Assembly: GCA_963931925.1 (NCBI GenBank)
Contig: OZ007570.1
Coordinates: 29,489,188 to 29,553,187, forward strand
Source of the DNA: Onchidella celtica
Lineage: Eukaryota > Mollusca > Gastropoda > Systellommatophora > Onchidiidae
Direction of reading: 5' to 3'
DNA length: 64,000 bases
This document shows, piece by piece, positions 11,062 to 23,602 of this stretch; the first letter of the stretch is position 1, and the number at the start of each line of letters is the position of its first letter. The notes under the pieces are model-generated. The model made no database searches. It was not told where the DNA came from and worked only from the letters and a program-made list of their open reading frames with translations. Made by a program: the position numbers and the translations under genes.

Positions 11062-13357
11062 CTGGAGAGGGACCCTTAAAGAACTTAATAACGCCATGCC
11101 ATAGATAAATTATTTAAAACCTATTGTATTTTTATTCCATTATTTGATATTGTATCTTGTAATAGTATGTTTTCAGGTCCTATTTATTATCGATTTTAGG
11201 CAATTTCTATTAATTTAATATTGTTTCAATTTCATATGGTGAATTCAACATCCCATTGACCCGTGGACACCGGCGAGGGAACCCTTTCATCATCCAGATC
11301 TACCTCAGACGGAAATACAGTTTTTTGGGTTTGGAGCTGTGGATTAAGGATACATACCATCTGAATTCCTCAAAAAGAAAGATAAGTGATCCATCTAACT
11401 AACAGTCTTGAGGAGGGCGACGTACTTTCCGCTCTGTGTGTGTTTTCCAGGCCATTTTACTTTTTACTATATGTTTAGTTTAAGTGCGGGAGGTTGGTTG
11501 GGATCATAGTTTAGCATATCTTCTTTGCCATTACGAAGGATATTGGAGTGCCTTGGTGGCTATTTATAATAACTCGGGGGGATTTGCTTCACTGTGAATA
11601 GTTCTTTTAGGGATCCATTATTCGTATAGACTGTGGCGTTTCTTTTACTTCCTCCCTTTCTTTAGGAAGATGTCTCTCCTGTCTTTTTCTTAAACTTTCT
11701 GTAATATAAGTTAGGACTTGTAGGGTCTGTTATCGTTCGTTTTACTTGTCAGTATACGTCCTGTTTATTGTATTTCTTTTTGCTTATTATAAACTTTAAA
11801 CTAGTATACTAATATTGCTATGATTTACAATATTTGCCTGAAGTATTTCACGTGCTAAAACCACGTTGAATTATAATCTGGATTATTGACATTAAGTGAA
11901 TTATTAGAACCCGTGCAGTTAATACTGCCAGTTCTGGGTTAGTGTGATATAACCGATCTCGTTTTAACATTGACGAGCCCCCGAGAGGGCAGTACTAGGC
12001 TGCTTAGGGAAGTGACTTTTTTTTTTTTTGAGTAGGGATATGTGGTGAATATTGGTGTTATTTTCGGCTGTGCGGCCGCCCGAGGAGCAAAGAGTTTATT
12101 GTCTCATGGGACTTGTTCGTATCAGTATTGAGGTAATGTCATTATAAAAGACACGTTGTATATTGAGAAGAGAGAGATATTGCTGATTCGTCGCGTTGAG
12201 AGAGAGATATATTTTTGCAGTGGTAACAGAGGACACTGCGTGTTCGCGTTTTTGAGAGTTTTTGCAGTGGTAACAGAGGACACTGCGTGGTCGCGTTTTA
12301 AGTTGTCGAGAAGAGTCGATTTTTTTTTATACCGATTATGTCTTAGGCTGTCCGCGTTCCGTGGACCAGCTAACGTAATACTAGATATGACTATATACCG
12401 AGATGACTGTGACACTTGACGTGTGCATGGCTTGCGTAAAACGCATTTAATTAACTAGCTATCGCCTCGTGCCATCTCATCTATACCGGATTTGATACGG
12501 AGATTAAATAAATTAAATCATATTCTAATTAAATTGAGAAAGTTCTATACTATTGTTGCATTTAAGGCAGCACCACGCGAGTTTGAAATGTAAACGTTAA
12601 GCTAATTAACTTTTCGCCGTTTTTATTTCGGCTTCATTATACGGAAATCCGTTGTAAAAAGTAAGACAGACCAAAATTTTCATTACTCTATTACAGAGTC
12701 TGTCTTGTATTGGAGTTGGATAGTGCTTGTCCCCCTCAATTCTAGACGGTGGATGGATTCACATTTATCTTGTTCATTACTTTATGAACCATTTTTACAA
12801 TCCTTTTTTGTGAATATCCTTTTTCCACCAGCGTCATTCCTGACTGTGACCTGAACTTCTGGCAAACCCGACGCCCTTGTCAGCGGGTCAATGAGATAGA
12901 GACATGGCAAACCAAGCTACCAGAGCTACTGCTGCCATTGGATACCACAGTATTTTAATTAACAATATATTGTGTGTGAATGTGTATATAAGCAGCAATT
13001 GTGTGTGTTGACTAAATAATTATGAGCCTATTCCTTCAGTAAGGCTTCATTATTTGATAATAGTTATACTTTAATCCAGCAGTATACAGTGATATACTTA
13101 TTATTATTATAGATGTTTCTGAGAATTTTGATTGTGTGCAGTAAGAGTGTTTAAATAGAATAAATTCTATAGAACGTGGCATCAATAATTGTATGCTTTT
13201 TGTCCATCCAATATGCACGTTCTTAGTTAGATTTTTCTTCTCAAGCTTAAGGCTCATCTTTCTACAGTACTACTTAAGCCCCTACCACAATAACTTTGGG
13301 ATTTCTTGGATCTTATCGTGTAAATTTTTCTTAAAATTTTCACTGGGGTGGGGGATA
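11062..13357 (+). other. Non-coding internal region of the LTR element
   Basis: The region is 2296 bp with no open frame longer than about 100 codons, and nothing resembling gag or pol. A 47-bp unit is tandemly duplicated at 12212-12305. Candidate primer-binding and polypurine sites lie at its two ends. It fits a large non-autonomous derivative. Confidence 0.8.
12212..12305. repeat. Two tandem copies of a 47-bp unit
   Basis: Each copy starts tttttgcagtggtaacagag and continues through gacactgcgtg; the second starts at 12259. One base differs soon after the shared core (ttcgcg versus gtcgcg). Confidence 0.9.
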
Positions 13358-14630
13358 TGTCAGGGTTAGGATTTGAATTGCCGTGCTGGGTCACGCTTTG
13401 TTTATTTCATGGCATCATTGATTTTGGCCAGTGCAAACGTCCTTGAACTATTCCCGTGGACAGTTTGTTTTTGAAACGCTTTTTCTTAGAGATGGAAAGA
13501 AAGTGGGGCAAGATAGAACGAATGGATAAATTAACAGTGACGGTGCAGTTTTCGACCCCGTGGTTTGGGTGTACTTTAGCAAGGGAAGACGGGGCGAATA
13601 AGGAGTGAATAAATTCGTACATAAAACGTAGAGGGTGGAGAGACTTTGCGAAAGCTTTTGACATAGTAATTTAACTTTGTCTGTTACTATTAATAGACTG
13701 CGAGCTGAGCTCGAAATGGATGCACCAATCAAATTTGAGCAGTTGGCTGGGGTTGCAGAAGATATAAGCGAAGCCATCTTTGGGTTTACTCCACTCCATG
13801 CAGGTCCTTTCCACCTGCGAGGGCGTCGGCTTAAGATTCGGCCTGAGAGAATCATGAGACTGTTAAAGACATGTCTATGTCCTTGATAGACAATGAAATT
13901 ACCCACAGCTATTTTCTCCAGTTCCCTGATATCGTTTCAGGGAACCAATCGTAAGTTTTGAGACAGTGCGTCGACGATGACGTGAATCTGACCCTAATTT
14001 TCCAGTAGAAGTGCTACCAAAGGATGCAAGACTATAATGTTTTTACTTGCCATTAAGATCTAGACTGAGTGACTGATATACACATTTGTAAATTGTAATT
14101 TGATGTGTCTGGATGAGGCTGGGGATTGCCAGCCCATCCTAGAGCAGATCTAGATCTATCTTAACTACGTCAGTGTGTCTTGACGGTTTGATCCTTTATA
14201 AGCTATTACTGAGTTAATATTGTCGTCTGAGACATAAGAATATTATTTGTGAGATAGTAGGCAGATTATATTTCTGAAGATAAATAATTACTAGGTAAAC
14301 TGTGAATGAGTCAGAATGATATGGATTTTCTAATCTTTTAAGAATCTAGAGGAGACTTCTAGTTATGTATTATAGTATTTTCATTTGATGCTGCTGATGT
14401 TGTCTTTTTAATATGTAAGATAGACGAAATTGTTAGGAATTTTAAGTAATAAATTTGTGGCCCTACAAGGTCCTTGATATAACTTACTCGAAATTGTTAT
14501 TAGTGTATGTGGCATGGTATGGCAGAGTAATTTTGTAAAACCTCACGATATTTATTAAATGCAGTCGAACACCTAAATTCCATAATATACTTCCCCGTAA
14601 CATTTGAGGGCATACCCCAAATCCGTAACA
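13358..14630 (+). repeat. 3' LTR
   Basis: This is the partner of 9789-11061, differing at only two positions. It is followed directly by the target duplication tagat (14631-14635). The AATAAA corresponding to that in the 5' LTR lies at 14448-14453. Confidence 0.92.
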
Positions 14631-14635
14631 TAGAT

Positions 14636-15353
14636 GTTATATACATAGCCAAGAGCCCGGCCTGTAAAGTTATTTTCAATCAACCACCGGGGCCGACCAA
14701 AACTGCTCTCCCCCCTTTCCCCAACATACCGCCATGAACCACAGCCAATGCGGTTCAAACACTTTTCTCTCCCTTGAAAAGAAAAAAAAAACTGCCCCAT
14801 GCAATGCAAAGACAGAAAACGCCATCCACCCTCCCAAAAATAAAGTAATTACCACATTTCCCCCTCCTCCTCACATCATATTTCACACAAACAACATCGA
14901 CAAGAAACCTAATCCTCCCTCTCCATCCTCCCCCGTTTTTCCAATAAGAGAAAGGCTATCAAGGGAGTGCAGATCCTCTGCCTCACTTCTTTGGAAAGAG
15001 AGAGAGAGATGGCAGAAACAGAGAAAGACAGAGAGACAGGAGAGATCAATGAGGGGGGGGGGGGGGGTCAGAGAGAGACAGGGCGAAAGAGTCCAATAAA
15101 GAGCTTATCAATATCCAAACAATCGTACAAAATAACATCCAACAGACAGACTGAACTGAACAACGACAGGGCCAACTTTCTTTAGAAGCTGAAACCGTCC
15201 TTGGCTTCAATGTAAACCTTTTCTTCACCTCCCATAACGCTCATCCTCTATCAAACTTGTCCCCGTCCACCAGATATATATATACAGCCAGCCAGCCAGC
15301 AATCCTACGTCTGTCCACCATAGATTTCCGCAGAATTGGTGAGATTACCATGG
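14636..15353. other. No gene seen; simple-sequence rich
   Basis: The stretch contains an A run near 14780, a GA-rich patch near 15000, a 15-base poly-G tract at 15053-15067 and a GCCA repeat near 15290. Open frames here owe their length to low complexity. Confidence 0.5.
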
Positions 15354-15486
15354 ACTAAGTTTTGATTGCAAAAGTGGAACTAACATAAATAACAATCTGT
15401 AAGTTTCAAAACAACAAAAAAACAAACAAGAAACAGTCCTGTTGTTCAGCTCGGCTCAGTCTAATCACAATATCAAATATACAAAA
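15354..15486. repeat. Direct repeat A, copy 1
   Basis: It matches 16526-16715. Shared blocks are taagttttgattgcaaaagt, ggaactaacat.aataacaatctgt, tcctgttgttcagctcggct and caatatcaaatatacaaaaac. Copy 2 has an extra insertion between the last two blocks. The origin is unknown. Confidence 0.75.
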
Positions 15487-16525
15487 ACTTAGCTGACATC
15501 AAACTGACGTCAGCACGATGTCGTAACCTGCAGATCCACGTAGGAAAGAAGTTTTATTTATGTGCAAACTTGACGTCATTCCTACGTGTCAGATTTCCAC
15601 AGGGCTGCTGGATGGAGGATTCCTAAGGCGATTCCTAATGCGACCTGCTGTCCTGTCTTAGTTCCATGTGCCCCTTAACTCTGTAGGGGTTTGTGTCTCC
15701 CTTCACTCACCTTGGCCACAACACAACAGAACATTGCCCTAGTGCAACAAAACACACAATGATCTACAATTTCTTCCAATGATCAGCAGTTTTATTTGGA
15801 ATAATAATATCGAACTTCATCAAGGCATGGAGAGTTTATAAGAGGTAAATAGATTTATTGTGATAAAGCATAATAATAATAATAATATAGTTTTTATGAT
15901 GAACTTTGAATGTGAAATGGTTTGTTCTCCAACCAGATACCTCTGCTATCACTCCAAGTAGCAATCTCTAGCAAGCTCAGAAATACAAATAACACTATGT
16001 ACATGCTGCTTGTGGCATTGTAAACAACAACCTTTATGTGAGCTAGTCTTATAAACAGTCTAATAAAGAGATAAAAATCAAGAGCTAAGATAAAAGGTAA
16101 GGACACCTCCAACCAAAACAGTGAAATCAAACAGTAATTTGTCTATATTACATTAAGTGTCTGTTCAATACCAGGGTCTATGGCTGTCTCTGTTTTCAAT
16201 TCAATATTTCAATATCCAGCTTGAGTTTTTGTGCTGCTTTTTCTCAGCATGAGATCTGCATCATGAAGATCTCTAATAACCTATTAGTATTAGTCATTAT
16301 GAATCTGCCTTATCAAGTCTGTTCAGAACACCAGGAGAGGGGCAAACTTTTATACCTACACTTTGACATCACATCTGAATTCTGGTCTATTACGGGTCAA
16401 AACTATAATGAACTTTTTCAAAGCAAAAACTAAGAGAACATTTATCCAACAGCAAGATACCACAGAACTCCATGACTATCATAAGTATGAAAACACTGAG
16501 CTAGCTATATGTTGCCACAAATAAT

Positions 16526-16715
16526 CTAAGTTTTGATTGCAAAAGTGGAACTAACATTAATAACAATCTGTCAGATTCAAATTAAAACGATGAAAAAAAA
16601 AACCCACAAATGGTCCTGTTGTTCAGCTCGGCTCAGTCTATCTACAGAACTATGAGATATTGACAAACAACTATGTAGTTTTCTAAGCACAAGGCAATAT
16701 CAAATATACAAAAAC
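16526..16715. repeat. Direct repeat A, copy 2
   Basis: It is about 1.17 kb from copy 1 in the same orientation, with small indels. About 60 bp lies between the gctcggctcag and caatatcaaat blocks that copy 1 lacks. Confidence 0.75.
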
Positions 16716-16744
16716 TCCTTTCGTGTGGAGCCTGAGCCATGATT

Positions 16745-16833
16745 AAATTTTATACTTGCAGCAGGTATGTTTCATTGTTTTGACATAAATTTTGTAGATT
16801 TATGTTTCAATGTCCAGGGTGTAGTTGCTTTCA
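16745..16833. repeat. Direct repeat B, copy 1
   Basis: It matches 18435-18520 with only a few differences over about 87 bp, from ttttatacttgcagcaggta through tccagggtgtagttgctt. It lies directly after repeat A copy 2, so A and B may be parts of one larger dispersed repeat. Confidence 0.75.
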
Positions 16834-18032
16834 TAGTTCAAACACAACTTACACATGTGAAAGCTGATCTTCACTGTGTTTAACTAGTGCTAGTCTCTCT
16901 TCAACAAGGATAGTGATAATGAGTAAAACTTTTAAAATTTATCACGCAATAACTTTTGACATTATGTGGGGGAAACTGTAACAAAATCAATTTTCATAAC
17001 AGGAAAGGAGTTTTTCCTAAACTGGCACTAATATGACTGGCTGGAGCCAACTTTTCTACATCTATCACAATTATTCAATATAATACACAAAAGCAAAACT
17101 GGACATGATAAAGTTCACGAGCTTTTGTCTCTACTGTATACTTTTACAATCCATTCCCAAGGACTTGTTAGACAAAGGGAATAGGAGGCTATGATACAGA
17201 ATTGAAAGCCACATGATAAACTGTCGGAACTCACTTTTTTTTTTAAATTGATATTTACATGTATTTGACATGCTTGTAGTCCTTCACAGAAATAGTGCTG
17301 TTGTTTATTTCTGATATTGCAAATATTGTCTGGTAACGAAAGTTATTCAGTGTTTTGCTTTCCCTGAAAATTCTGTAAAAACTGAGTTACGATAGCTTAT
17401 CACACAGGCGTTGAAATTATAACAATGTTGTAGCAAGCAATCTACATTACATCACCATACATGATTATTCAGGACAGATGAAGAAATTGACAATGTCAAG
17501 GCCTTGGAAAACATACTGAGCTTTCATCTCTTTCCTGTTACACCACTCAATTAGTGAGTTTGACAGATAATTACAACATGGAATCTGAACTAATGCCAGA
17601 CTTGCAGGGATTCCGTGTGACACAGACAATTATGTCCATTTCCCTAAGCATGACATGAGCAGAAAAAAATTCCACACTGAAAGGCCTAGGGGGAAAAGGA
17701 CGGCTGTAAAAGAGAGCACCTATATAGCTGCATCATTACGACAGAACAGTGTTTATGTGAGGCACATACATGTACACTTGACATGACTATGATCTTTTTA
17801 ATTCCTCAACTCCATCATTCTGACTAACACAAAATACAACTGAAAACAAGAAGAGTGTTCAAGTTCAAACCAAATACAGTTGAAAAAAAAACATCAAAGT
17901 TTCTACTTGGGCTGTGTAATTTTTTTTTTCCCTTTGCCCAGGAAAGTCAATGTATTACTGTTTCCATCCAGTCATTGTCCTAAGAGGCTTAATTCTACAC
18001 AATTCTTTTTTTTCCCAAGGCCTTAGTAGAAT
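16834..18032. other. AT-rich flank without recognisable features
   Basis: There are no sizeable open frames and several A/T homopolymers. It might belong to a long afadin 3' UTR (minus strand) or be intergenic; the sequence does not decide. Confidence 0.4.
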
Positions 18033-18377
18033 CAAAGCTACCAGAAACGATAAGATGAGACACTTCCTTTTTCATATACACAGTTTGTGTGCTGATTGGG
18101 GGCCGAGCCCATGGCGCACAGCATGAAAAGAATGCTGGATATAATTATACATTAATGATGCTGATTTCTTACAGTGCTATTGCGACTAAAAAAAAAATAA
18201 ATTAGTCCAAGTTTTCCCACAGCAATTGAAGTTAATTACAAAATATATCAAATGAGGTCAATCAAGGCCTACAGAGATAGCTGACCACTGCATTGTTCAT
18301 GACTTCAGCACATCGCCACCTAGTGGTCGTACGAAATCTGTGCACGCTGTCTCATCTTATTGTCTCTAGTATCTTTG
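18033..18377. mobile_element. Short TIR element (MITE), about 345 bp
   Basis: The left end, caaagctaccagaaacgata then agatgagaca, is matched by the inverted right end (…tgtctcatcttattgtctct then agtatctttg). Over about 30 bp the two termini differ at only a few positions. The interior has no open frame. I see no clear target-site duplication, so the superfamily is unassigned. The left part occurs again at 9053-9195, showing that it is dispersed. Confidence 0.65.
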
Positions 18378-18434
18378 GCACAATGCAACAAGTAGCCCTG
18401 AGATCTGAGTCTTGACAAACGAGCTCATCAAGCA

Positions 18435-18520
18435 TTTTATACTTGCAGCAGGTATGTTTCATTGTTTTGACATAAATTTTGTTGATTTATGTTTCAACGT
18501 TCAGGGTGTAGTTGCTTTAT
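18435..18520. repeat. Direct repeat B, copy 2
   Basis: Second copy of the 16745-16833 sequence, just beyond the TIR element. Confidence 0.75.
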
Positions 18521-21500
18521 CATAAATTAAATTATCTTTGAACTCAAACATTGCCCTCTATTCCTGTTACTGTGCTACTGACATCTATATATGTACCTGG
18601 GAGCCTATGTGTATTTCTTATCCATTTAAGTGTCAAGTTAATTTGTCCATGCATGGTGACAACAACCACATACCTGTAGCGTTACAAAAAAAAACAACAA
18701 AAAATGAACTTTCAACAGGTTTAACTGCACAGTACTGACACATTCATTGCATAAAGGAAAGTCGATTTCATCAAAACGAGTTCATAAATGTATGAAACTG
18801 TATGGAAGCTGGTTAATGCCTGTCAAAAACGAAAAACTATTTGTCGATTTGATTACTAAAATACTAAATGCAAAGCTGGGTCTGAGGTCTTCATGTCTAA
18901 AACTGGAAGACAAAGAGACGATAAGAAACACTCTTGATGTGAAATTCCTAAATTCTCTCCCATACAAATCCAAATTTTTCCTGACCACTTCGCAGACATC
19001 TCATGCCATTTCTACCTAAACTCGATCACTGTAAATTCCTTGTGTCAAAAATGTCTCTATTGTGGGCTTAATATTAAAACATTACTATGTACCATCATCT
19101 TGATGAACATAATATCCCAAAGTTTTGGCATGACAGACTACTGAGAAACTTACTGCCTCTCCACTACCCTTTAAGTCATAAAGAAGGGTGGACCCAATTT
19201 CTCTATCTCACCAGTGATAAAAAACACAAGTTCATTTTCCATCCCTGAAACTCTGAGGAAGAGAGCTGCTTTCACCTTCTGAAATCATGCTCACGTGACT
19301 GCTGTGGTGTTGGTAAGTTTCCTTGTCTTCCCCATGAACAATTACTTTTATCACAAAGTTTTTCTTCTGTTTTCACTACAATATACTCTGAGATAAAATT
19401 ATGTGGCATTGTCTTTCTTACAGGAAATATGAAAATAAAATAAATTTTATTCAGATATATTATGTATTTCAACCCAGTTCATTGTCCACTGCTTCATAAC
19501 CCGATGCATATAATTTCACAATCAGCTCATTCTACACAAACCCATTCACTCCATTATATATGATGAAATAATTTGCATATCTAGAAATGTAGTGTCTGCA
19601 AATTTGAAAACTTGACATTGACTTATAAACAATTTTCTTTAAGACAACTTGGACCAAACAAAGATAAACACAGAGTATGTACATCAACTATCTCGAATAA
19701 CATAGAATATTGAAATACACCAACTTTAAGAATGCAGGGTTTCAAAACTATTTCTCGTGTCCACAACATTCCACTGGCACATTGTCTCGTAAGCTACATC
19801 CTTACTGTCCATAGTTTTATCACCTGAAATCATTCATAAAATGAATGAACTCACTGCACAGTTCATCATAATCATACCTCCACATAAGACAACATTGGTG
19901 TCACAAAATCTAACACGTTGTTATTTGGTCACCATTAAAAAAAAAACAAGATCATTTCTGTTATTGCTTTGTTCCATTCACAATAAAACGAAAGATTGAA
20001 CATTGCTTTTGATGTGAGAGTTGGTTCTATGACATTCTAAGTGCTGCTGAAAGCCTGGCGTATGTCAGTTGCCTTATCTTAGTATCCTATGAGAATTTTC
20101 CCAAATGACATCTAGTAAAGTTGCACAGTAAACTGCTACACATTCACCCTCAGTTCCTAACCTAGGCAACAGCCTATCGCCAATGAAAACACATTTTTTT
20201 TTTCCCAATTGCAAAGAAGAAAATCTACTCATTTAAAATTTACTTGGTACTTATCATTCATTCATTACCGGGGTAAGTTTTTCTAAGTGACATTGGACCA
20301 CATTTAGTTTTAATAGCAGAACTCCAAATTTGTTATTAAAAGAACTTCAAAAGATCCATCCTCACATCTTTCACAGAGAAGAGTCGAAACCCTTCCTGAT
20401 CTTCATAAGTAGATTGGCAACTGCGAAAAGTCAACAAAACAGTCTTACAACTCTGTTATTGCTAAGCCCAATGATTCAACCAGTTCTTATACTGTACACA
20501 GTCACTTGTTATTCTGACAACTCCAGTTTTAAGCACTCGCTCCTTCACAAGTTTATACCATTCATTTACTTATTTACACTGTTTCAATACAGATTCTGCA
20601 TTTTGTTTTGTACAAAACATACCAATATGAAATGAATACATAAGGAAATTATATTCATGTAAACGGCAATGTTATTTTTCCTCTTAAGTGAGATAGGAGA
20701 ATATACTTATCCATTGACATAGGTATAACAAAATTTGAAGAAAAAAAAATTGCTGATCCAGGAGGAATGAATAGCGTGCATATAAAATAAATGTGTGACA
20801 ATCATGGTTTGTAAAAAATACACATGGACACTTTGCTAATGACTGCAAATTAATTACAGAGTTACATCTTGGATAAATCATGGTTTTGGTCTTTGCTCAG
20901 TGGATGGGTGAATAAAGTTGTTGGATCTGGGATGATAAGGTACAAGTTTACAATTTGCACACTAGAAATGAAAAGACAAACATAAAATTAAAAAAAAAAA
21001 TTTTAATTTTAAAAAATTCCATTCAAATATGCCTTTCTGATATGTTTTTACTGACAAAATAATGTCTTAAGTAAAAGCAAAATAACAATCAGGGTTACAA
21101 TTAAAGAACAGTGCTCTGATTTTCTGCCAACACCAGGGCCTGGTTGTCGAACTGCTGAATGAAATTACAATGAACAACATCTGGAGCACTGAGTGAAATA
21201 AATATTTATGAAGAGCTCAGATCCTGATCAAGATCTTGGGTTTAAAATTGTAAACCCAGACATGTAAGATTTAACCAATGGTCATGATCACTGTATAGAC
21301 ATAAGAACCGTCAATTTTATGAACTGATAATAACATCCATAATTCCTTGTGGATTTGTAAATAATGGTTCCTTTGTCATACTTTATTGCAGAATGTTTAG
21401 ACCTCAGTTAACATTAGCTCTCGTGCAATAATTCCCTTCCAATATTTCAATTTAATCAAAATATCTAGCACATACTGTGAACCCATCTTTCATTTAATCA

Positions 21501-22651
21501 ATAGACAAAACCTGATAGAAAACAAGTCTTATTTTGACAGAAAATGATCAGCCTATAATGTTGCTTTGAAATTACTCTTGTCAAGATTGTAGGTAAAGGG
21601 AGAAAACTCCTGGAAAATGTCCCAGGATCATACGAAGAAATCAATTATGATTATGAAGTTGGATGATAGGAATAAAGGGACAGTACCATTCTACATCAAC
21701 AACCTCTGTAGCTATCACCAAACAAATTATGAATTTAAGTATATAATATACTGTATATATAGTGTACATTTTGGGAGACATAGATTCTGTCTCAACTTCA
21801 AACCAGTTACAACAATTGCAATAATACAAACACACACCCATTGCCGTTTAACGCAACTGGTGTGTGTCCAGAATAAATGATATGATGCTTATGTTTTGAG
21901 TTAGCACAACCTTGGGTAGGCTCTACAAACTTGCAGACAGCCAGTATAATCCTTTTTCACACTTTGGCACAACCCTACATACCAATAAATTATCAGAACA
22001 AACAAAAGTATTTATAGCAGTATTCCAATGCAGTTCAGTTCCTTCTGTACAGTGGAAGAAGTCAAGCACTGTTCAGACCTGTTTATTCAGTCTCTGCAGT
22101 GACCAAAGGCCAGTATCGCATGCAGTTCCCTAATATTTGAAGAGTCTGAGACTACTATGCAAGTCTTGCAGTCTGTGGACCCCCTTTTCAAGGTACAGGG
22201 TTAATCATGTCCATCTTTTTTTATTGAAACTATTCAAAGATTACCTTAGAGTAAGTTTTCACTTTCATTTATCAGAGACTAAAGGATACAAATCAGAAAA
22301 TAACTGGTAGTAAATTTCTGTTGGTTTTTTTTTTTCCATACTTATCCGCCTAAACTAGGCTCTGGCCCTTTCTCATTGACTGAACTCCACAAGTTTGACA
22401 AAAAACACTGGCCAACACTGGCCAAACACGCTTCATAGAGGTTTGCGTTTGCAGGAGAACTCCAGTAGCCTCTCGCTCTTCCAAGCGTTTTCTGCATATG
22501 AGTAGTCCCGTCTAGTTAGTTCATACTGAACTACATGTCAGTCACAGAACAGGAGGTTGTTTTTGTTGCTGTTTTTTCTCCTATGTCACATTCTGTAAAA
22601 TCACCATGAAATATGAATGAAACATACTATCCAGTGACATCACAATCTTCT
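18521..22651 (-). other. Downstream flank of afadin, possibly including its 3' UTR
   Basis: AT-rich DNA directly downstream (minus strand) of the afadin stop codon. No coding frame is recognisable on either strand. Several minus-strand AATAAA hexamers occur, the nearest to the stop at 22219-22224, so a 3' UTR of about 430 bp is the shortest simple reading. Longer UTRs cannot be excluded. Confidence 0.45.
22219..22224 (-). other. Candidate polyadenylation signal of afadin
   Basis: AATAAA on the minus strand, about 430 bp past the stop codon. A second AATAAA lies at 22082-22087. Neither can be confirmed without transcript ends. Confidence 0.35.
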
Positions 22652-23602
22652 CTACTGACCATTCAACTGAGATTCAATAGACCTTAATGTTTTGGAAGCT
22701 TTTGGTTTGTATTTGATATTGTCTTCTCCTGCCTCTTGGGCAAAATATTTCATCTTATCTCTGAATGACATTCTGTCTGTGCCTGGCGTGCGATTGGTTG
22801 ACTGGGATGCAATTTTAGCTTCAATCCGCGACCTGGGATCCCGATACACTTCCTGTGCACCTATGACATTGGGTGTGTTGCTGGAACTATTGTAGACAAT
22901 GTCAGATCGAGCAGGCGGTGTATTGTTACTAGTGTTATTTGTGTTCAGTGGAGGTGGGAAGTTGGAATCAAACACTTCAGTATCTGGGCTGAAGTTGGGA
23001 GGCGGAAGCTCCGGATCAGATGACTGGGAACCTGTGGGTGACTTGTATGAAGACACAGAGTGACTGGGTGTGCGGTCTTTGTAGGTGTTCATCTGAGTAT
23101 TGAAGGAAACTGATTTCTTGGCAGGGGGTGGTGGCTCTTGAGAGTTTCTCATGGCAGATGGAAGAGGTCCTGAAGGGGCAGTGGCATTGGCAGGAGGAGG
23201 TGGGGGGAAGTCCGGGTTGTTGCTGCCTCTGAATGAGGCTCGTTGTTGGTGCTGGTTGAATGTTTCATATGATGATTTCCTCTCTGGAGGAGGTGGAGCT
23301 AGGGCTGACGATTCAGGCTGTTGTGGAGGTGGTGGACCTTGGTTGGGGAAATTTGCGTACTGGGAGTAACCAGGTGAGGTTGGACTGGGCTGTGTACCTG
23401 GTGGGCTCTGGGCATTGTTTAGTGATTCCAGTCTCCGCCTCTCCTCACCCACACGTATGGGTCGGTTTTGATCTATTCGCTGCTGCCTCTCCAGGGCTAG
23501 TTGTTGTTGCATGTATTCCTCATCCTCTCTACGGATCTCTGCACGCAGCCTCTTTTCTTCTGCATCACGCTTCTCCTGTAACTCCTGCCTCCTCTCTCTT
23601 TC
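22652..23602 (-). CDS. AFDN: Afadin terminal exon: coiled-coil end, Pro-rich tail, C-terminus
   Basis: Residues 1778-2093 and a TAG stop. The first 70 residues complete the ER/Q-rich helix. A Pro-rich region with repeated PPPPP runs follows. The end (EVYRDPRSRIEAKI, MSFRDKMKYFAQ, KASKTLRSIESQLN) matches human l-afadin's LTFKERQRLFSQG and KASRKLTELENELN, showing that this is the long, actin-binding type of isoform. The acceptor ttgtttcag makes the upstream Met-Phe-Gln intronic. Confidence 0.95.
   Translation of the reverse strand, partial: ERERRQELQEKRDAEEKRLRAEIRREDEEYMQQQLALERQQRIDQNRPIRVGEERRRLESLNNAQSPPGTQPSPTSPGYSQYANFPNQGPPPPQQPESSALAPPPPERKSSYETFNQHQQRASFRGSNNPDFPPPPPANATAPSGPLPSAMRNSQEPPPPAKKSVSFNTQMNTYKDRTPSHSVSSYKSPTGSQSSDPELPPPNFSPDTEVFDSNFPPPLNTNNTSNNTPPARSDIVYNSSSNTPNVIGAQEVYRDPRSRIEAKIASQSTNRTPGTDRMSFRDKMKYFAQEAGEDNIKYKPKASKTLRSIESQLNGQ

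Larger units (their letters stand above)
9789..14630 (+). mobile_element. Complete non-autonomous LTR retrotransposon
   Basis: Two 1273-bp direct repeats (9789-11061 and 13358-14630) are offset by exactly 3569 bp with no indel and flank 2296 bp of unique DNA. Each begins TGTCAGGG and ends CCGTAACA, the TG...CA ends of an LTR. The five bases before the first repeat and after the second are both TAGAT, a 5-bp target-site duplication as integrases make. Just inside the 5' LTR, 11063 onwards starts TGG (tggagagggaccctt), where a primer-binding site belongs; I could not assign the tRNA. Just before the 3' LTR is a purine-rich run (ggggtgggggata), a polypurine-tract candidate. The plus orientation follows from these two sites. 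No gag, protease, reverse transcriptase or integrase frame is present, so it must be mobilised by another element. The superfamily (Gypsy or other) cannot be told from this. Confidence 0.92.
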
